Assembly (NCBI GenBank): GCA_900550645.1 | Contig: URTA01000006.1 | Location: 1-64,000, forward strand | Direction: 5' to 3' | From: an uncultured Porphyromonadaceae bacterium | GTDB lineage: Bacteria > Bacteroidota > Bacteroidia > Bacteroidales > Muribaculaceae | Length of the DNA: 64,000 bases | Shown: piece by piece, positions 60,732 to 64,000 of the stretch | How positions within the stretch are numbered: position 1 is the first letter of the stretch | Layout of the letters: each line of letters begins with the position of its first letter | Program-made: the position numbers and the translations under genes | The notes under the pieces: model-generated | Seen by the model: the letters and a program-made list of their open reading frames with translations, nothing else | The model's database searches: none | Told to the model about the DNA's origin: nothing

Positions 60732-62678
60732 ATGACACAACAAAGCATACAGCAGCTTGTCGATGCCATACGTCGGTATAATGAGCTGTACAGACTGGGG
60801 AAGCCGGAGATTTCTGATGCTGACTATGACAAGCTGGTGGACGACCTCCGCGTTGTTGACCCTGGAAACGAATGGTTCTCCAAGCCCGAACCTGCGACGG
60901 TGAAGGCCGGGAGAAAGCTGAAACTGCCTATCCCTATGAAGTCTTTGAACAAGGTGAAGAGCATGGCGGAACTTAAACAGTGGATAAAGTCGCTTGCCCT
61001 GCCTGACAATGCGCGGCTTGTGATAACCCCCAAATACGACGGCATTTCGTGGCTGCGCGATGAAGTCTCGGGGATAACCTATTCCAGAGGCGGTTCGGAG
61101 AATGAAGGACAGGATTGCTCTTCTAATTTCCTTGCGGGCGGGTTCAAGCCCCTGTCTTCCAGCGACTCCAAACTCCCTGTACACTGCACTTTCGGCGAAC
61201 TGGTATTCAGCGTGAATGGCTGGGAGGATAATTTCGCAGGTCAAGTCTCCCCATCTTCAGGCGAAAAGTACAAGTCGCCGAGAAACACGGTCGCGGGCTT
61301 CATAAACCGTGACGAAGCTCCTGAAGAAATCCGTTTTGCAGAGTTCGTGCGCTACGGCGTTGACGAAAGCAGCCTCGGATACCGCTCAACATACACTGAA
61401 GTGCTGAAGGACATCTGTAACGTATTCGGGCAGCTTGCGTTGCTTAGAACTGTCCGGGTCAGCGAGCTGTCCGAGAAGATGCTTGCCGAACTGTTTGCTG
61501 AATGGCGGCAGCTGTACTATATCGACGGTCTTGTCATCTACATGGACGACCTGATTCTCTGGGATATGGTAGGCCGTCACCAGACATCTGGCAATCCTCT
61601 CTACGCCATAGCGTACAAGCACCCTGATTTCACCGAGGCTTTTACAACCACAGTAAAGGGCGTAAGCTGGAAGGTAAGTAAGTCCGGCGCGTTGAAGCCG
61701 GTGGTGAACATCGAAGCTGTCGATACCGGCGATTGCAGCATGGAGAATCCGACAGGGTACAATGCCGGCTGGATTTCAAACGCGAACATCGCAAGTGGTG
61801 CAAAAATACTCGTGACACGCTCAGGCGGTGTAATCCCAAAAATCCTTGAGACGCTCGCTTCTGCACCGCTAAGTTCCATTGAAGAACTGTGGGACAGTGT
61901 GGCTTTCTGCCCAAATTGTGGTGCACCGACGATGTGGGACAACACCATGACGGAGCTTTATTGCGTCAACCCAGCTTGCCCTGGTGTAAAATTGGCCAAG
62001 ATTGTCTTTTTCTACACCACTATCGGCTGCGAGAACATGGGCGAGGAAACCTTGGCCAAAATATACGATGCCGGCTACACTTCAGTTCGGGACATCCTTG
62101 AAATCACATACGACGAGCTGGTGGCTATTGATGGCTTTGGTGACAGCGTAGCCAACACCGTCCTCGAAAACAACCGCCGTATCATGGAAGGCATCGACCT
62201 CGCGACATTGATGCACGCCAGCGACTGCTTCAAGGGCATCGGTCGCATAAAGGCACAGAAGATTCTCGACGACATGACACCCGAGGAATACGGCTCGTTC
62301 CTCACTGGCCAGGTTGACTTGCTGATGCCTCCTGAAGACGAGTTCGAGAAACTAAGCAAGACCATGCAGTCGTTCCTCAAGGGCATAAAACCGTTCCGTC
62401 GATTCCTGGACGACACCAAGATTCCGTTCAGACATATCGCGGCAGATGACAGAAGCGACGGAAAACTTAATGGCTGGGCTGTTTGTTTCTCTGGCGTGCG
62501 TGACAAGCGACTGGAAGAGGAAATCACCAAGCAGGGCGGCCGTGTCGTAAGCGGTGTGAGCAAGAACACCACCCACCTCATCGTGAAGGACACTGAAGGG
62601 TCGTCAAGCAAGATTGAGAAGGCTAAGGAACTTGGAGTGCCGATACTGACACTGGAAGACTTTGTTGCCCACCTCTGA
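60732..62678 (+). CDS. ligA: NAD-dependent DNA ligase
   Basis: The 648-residue protein has the full bacterial LigA build: Ia-type helices, adenylation domain with Lys101 in KYDGISW, an OB fold, a four-Cys zinc finger (CPNCG, then CVNPAC), HhH repeats (ITYDELVAIDGFGDSVANTV) and a C-terminal BRCT domain (GWAVCFSGVRDKRLEEEITK, ... LGVPILTLEDFV). It would join Okazaki fragments for the phage replisome. Full-length LigA with BRCT is unusual in phages; most carry shorter or ATP-dependent ligases. Confidence 0.95.
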   Translation: MTQQSIQQLVDAIRRYNELYRLGKPEISDADYDKLVDDLRVVDPGNEWFSKPEPATVKAGRKLKLPIPMKSLNKVKSMAELKQWIKSLALPDNARLVITPKYDGISWLRDEVSGITYSRGGSENEGQDCSSNFLAGGFKPLSSSDSKLPVHCTFGELVFSVNGWEDNFAGQVSPSSGEKYKSPRNTVAGFINRDEAPEEIRFAEFVRYGVDESSLGYRSTYTEVLKDICNVFGQLALLRTVRVSELSEKMLAELFAEWRQLYYIDGLVIYMDDLILWDMVGRHQTSGNPLYAIAYKHPDFTEAFTTTVKGVSWKVSKSGALKPVVNIEAVDTGDCSMENPTGYNAGWISNANIASGAKILVTRSGGVIPKILETLASAPLSSIEELWDSVAFCPNCGAPTMWDNTMTELYCVNPACPGVKLAKIVFFYTTIGCENMGEETLAKIYDAGYTSVRDILEITYDELVAIDGFGDSVANTVLENNRRIMEGIDLATLMHASDCFKGIGRIKAQKILDDMTPEEYGSFLTGQVDLLMPPEDEFEKLSKTMQSFLKGIKPFRRFLDDTKIPFRHIAADDRSDGKLNGWAVCFSGVRDKRLEEEITKQGGRVVSGVSKNTTHLIVKDTEGSSSKIEKAKELGVPILTLEDFVAHL

Positions 62679-62697
62679 CTGAGAGCTTTCTTATAAC

Positions 62698-62740
62698 TTC
62701 AACGGCATAGTATCTCAATGCGCGGTGTTATGCCGTTGAA
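62698..62740 (+). terminator. Perfect 12-bp inverted repeat after ligase
   Basis: TTCAACGGCATA (62698-62709) pairs with TATGCCGTTGAA (62729-62740) around a 19-base loop, 20 bases after the ligase stop and before the integrase promoter. It can act as a terminator, although the T-run behind it is weak; an operator or recombinase-binding dyad is also possible. Confidence 0.5.
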
Positions 62741-62796
62741 TAATAGTGATGTAACATTTAATAACGCGACAAATCCATAAATTTATGTCGATAATA

Positions 62797-62828
62797 TTTG
62801 TCGCTTCCGAAATTAAATCATAACTTTG
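62797..62828 (+). promoter_or_regulatory. Bacteroides-type promoter for the recombinase gene
   Basis: TTTG (62797-62800), a 20-base spacer and TAACTTTG (62821-62828), 30 bases before the start codon. Exact consensus. Confidence 0.82.
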
Positions 62829-62857
62829 CATCGTAATTAAACCAATAACGCATTATT

Positions 62858-63445
62858 ATGGCAGAAAAGTACAGACTGACAACAAGCGATTACCTTCCCT
62901 ACACCGAGTACGAGAAGCTGCTTGACGGTCTACATAAGGACAAGAAATACTTCTGGGAACTCTATGCCCGGCTCGGGTTCTGTACCGCCTGCCGTGCATC
63001 AGACATCCTTGCTCTGCGCTGGGGACAAATCCTCAACGTTCCAAGGGTCTGCATCAAGGAGAAGAAGACTGGCAAGGCTCGCATCATCAGCTTCAACGAA
63101 TCCGTCCGGAAAAAGATTGCGAGCCTTTACAAGCTGCTCAACTCTCCCGACCTCGACGCTCCTGTCTTTTTCAGCAGCATGACCGGCGAGCCTATCACCA
63201 TACAGCAGGTCAACCGGACGCTCAAGCTATTCAAGTACAGATACCGGCTGAAGATAAACCATTTCTCCACGCACACCTTCAGAAAGACTTTCGGGAGGTA
63301 TGTGTATGACCATGGACCGAACAAATCCGAAAATCTGCTCCTTTTGAACAAGATCTTCAACCATACGAGCATCCAGGTCACTAAGACTTATATAGGCATC
63401 ACCCAGGACGAGATCGACAAGGTCTACAACTCCATACGGTTCTGA
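62858..63445 (+). CDS. Tyrosine recombinase, catalytic domain only
   Basis: The 195-residue protein has the full active-site set: Arg46 (CRASD), Lys73 (TGKAR), His139 and Arg142 (HTFR), His169 (FNHTS) and Tyr178 (KTYIG). It lacks the N-terminal core-binding (SAM-like) domain of normal phage integrases (usually 300-400 residues), so it is a minimal recombinase. It could integrate the phage, resolve genome multimers (Xer-like) or switch an invertible segment. It has its own promoter. Confidence 0.88.
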   Translation: MAEKYRLTTSDYLPYTEYEKLLDGLHKDKKYFWELYARLGFCTACRASDILALRWGQILNVPRVCIKEKKTGKARIISFNESVRKKIASLYKLLNSPDLDAPVFFSSMTGEPITIQQVNRTLKLFKYRYRLKINHFSTHTFRKTFGRYVYDHGPNKSENLLLLNKIFNHTSIQVTKTYIGITQDEIDKVYNSIRF

Positions 63446-63568
63446 GTGACCGCCTGACTCCTCCTCTCTCCACCCCATACTAAATTGAAGCGTGTTCGCG
63501 CACGCCCGTATATCTTCACATTAACTGCCGGGACAGCCAACCAGCTTCCGGCGTAAATGATTACAACA

Positions 63569-64000
63569 ATGAGGAAACACAAACGGGCCGCAAGCACGCC
63601 TTATTCATTTTCGTGCTTACAGTGCCACCGCTGGGTTGACCTGAGGGACTACACCTCGATAGGCCACCTCATCTCGAGCATGGCGACCAAGCAGCTCTGC
63701 CATGAGTGCGCCTACTGGGAAACACTGCTGGAAGATGACAACCCGGACATCCAGATAATCGACGGCGAGTGTTTCGGGTGCATTGACCGGAAGGCTTACA
63801 AGGTTCACCCCGAATACCAGCTGCTGAAGACTGATTTCGGCCACAGGTACATTCTCACTACCGACATGAAGCCGAGGGACGTGATAACCGTGAAGCTGTA
63901 CGGCACTCTGCCTCCAGCTGTTCGCGAGAACCACCCCGACACGGCAGTCGAGATTTCGCGCCATATATATATTATGGTAAAGAACCGCCCCGGATTCAAA
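63569..64000 (+). CDS. Cysteine-rich hypothetical protein, cut by the right edge
   Basis: An open frame from ATG 63569 (MRKHKRAASTPYSFSCLQCH) runs without stop to the last base, 144 codons. CLQC and CHEC (Cys16 and Cys19, then Cys44 and Cys47) and a second pair (ECFGC) suggest one or more zinc fingers. The C-terminal half (PRDVITVKLYGTLPP, ... HIYIMVKNRPGFK) is mixed. Family not recognised; the remainder lies outside the window. Confidence 0.65.
   Translation, partial: MRKHKRAASTPYSFSCLQCHRWVDLRDYTSIGHLISSMATKQLCHECAYWETLLEDDNPDIQIIDGECFGCIDRKAYKVHPEYQLLKTDFGHRYILTTDMKPRDVITVKLYGTLPPAVRENHPDTAVEISRHIYIMVKNRPGFK

Noticed and set aside
1..64000. CRISPR arrays, rRNA and tRNA genes
   Set aside because: I saw no regularly spaced direct repeats and no cloverleaf with a T-loop and acceptor stem. 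A tRNA scan would be needed to exclude tRNAs fully.
1..64000. Large terminase subunit
   Set aside because: No protein in the window shows the terminase ATPase and nuclease motifs; it is probably beyond one of the edges, so no feature is called.

Overview
The window looks like a 64 kb piece of a large tailed-phage genome (phage or prophage) from a host in the Bacteroidota. Several promoters match the Bacteroides form TTTG-N20/21-TAnnTTTG, and gene starts make little use of Shine-Dalgarno sites. The virion genes (Mu-type DUF935 portal, Mu F-like and gpG-like head proteins, ClpP-like protease, capsid protein, sheath, tube, long tape measure, baseplate proteins) describe a contractile-tailed myovirus. 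Both edges cut through genes, and no large terminase was found, so the genome extends beyond the window.

Layout. 1-1577 (minus): start of a GH108-type lysozyme, a spanin-like membrane protein and a probable small terminase. 1581-17752 (minus): a replication, recombination and transcription block with DEDDh exonuclease, guanylate kinase, a PolIII alpha subunit split into two genes on either side of a Pif1/Dda-like helicase, primase, DnaB-like helicase, sigma factor, RuvC-like resolvase, gp46/gp47-like SbcCD pair and a gp32-like ssDNA-binding protein. 17765-22433 (minus): thyX-like, nrdD (with a LAGLIDADG intein) and nrdG, closed by a strong terminator. 22474-24873 (minus): AT-rich cargo with a STAS-GHKL ATPase, a DUF4325 STAS-like protein and a two-TM protein. 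24960-44693 (minus): AT-hook protein, tail fibre, baseplate, hub and tape measure. 44812-46904 (plus): an ATPase-nuclease pair with its own promoter. 46986-56144 (minus): tail chaperone with a -1 frameshift, a second DUF4325 protein, tube, sheath, capsid, protease with an internal scaffold gene, neck proteins and portal. 56214-58662 (minus): PIN-like toxin, HTH-ImmA/IrrE protein, DUF2335 membrane protein and a small protein. 58825-62740 (plus): early operon with a DUF4494-like protein, two unknowns, dUTPase and NAD-dependent ligase. 62797-64000 (plus): tyrosine recombinase and a cut-off cysteine-containing protein.

How it works together. The phage carries nearly its own replisome, nucleotide supply suited to an anaerobic host (NrdD/NrdG, ThyX-like, Gmk, Dut), recombination machinery and a sigma factor. 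A motif CTATTCWT recurs just upstream of late genes (small terminase, tail protein, tape measure, tail chaperone, scaffold, protease, portal) and is a candidate late promoter, possibly read by the phage sigma factor. Accessory cassettes sit at the joints between late transcription units. The strongest leads for new biology are the split polymerase whose broken end carries a Hint (intein-like) domain without the usual catalytic residues, the STAS/GHKL/TM cassette with a second DUF4325 paralogue in the tail operon, and the ATPase-nuclease pair between tail chaperone and tape measure.
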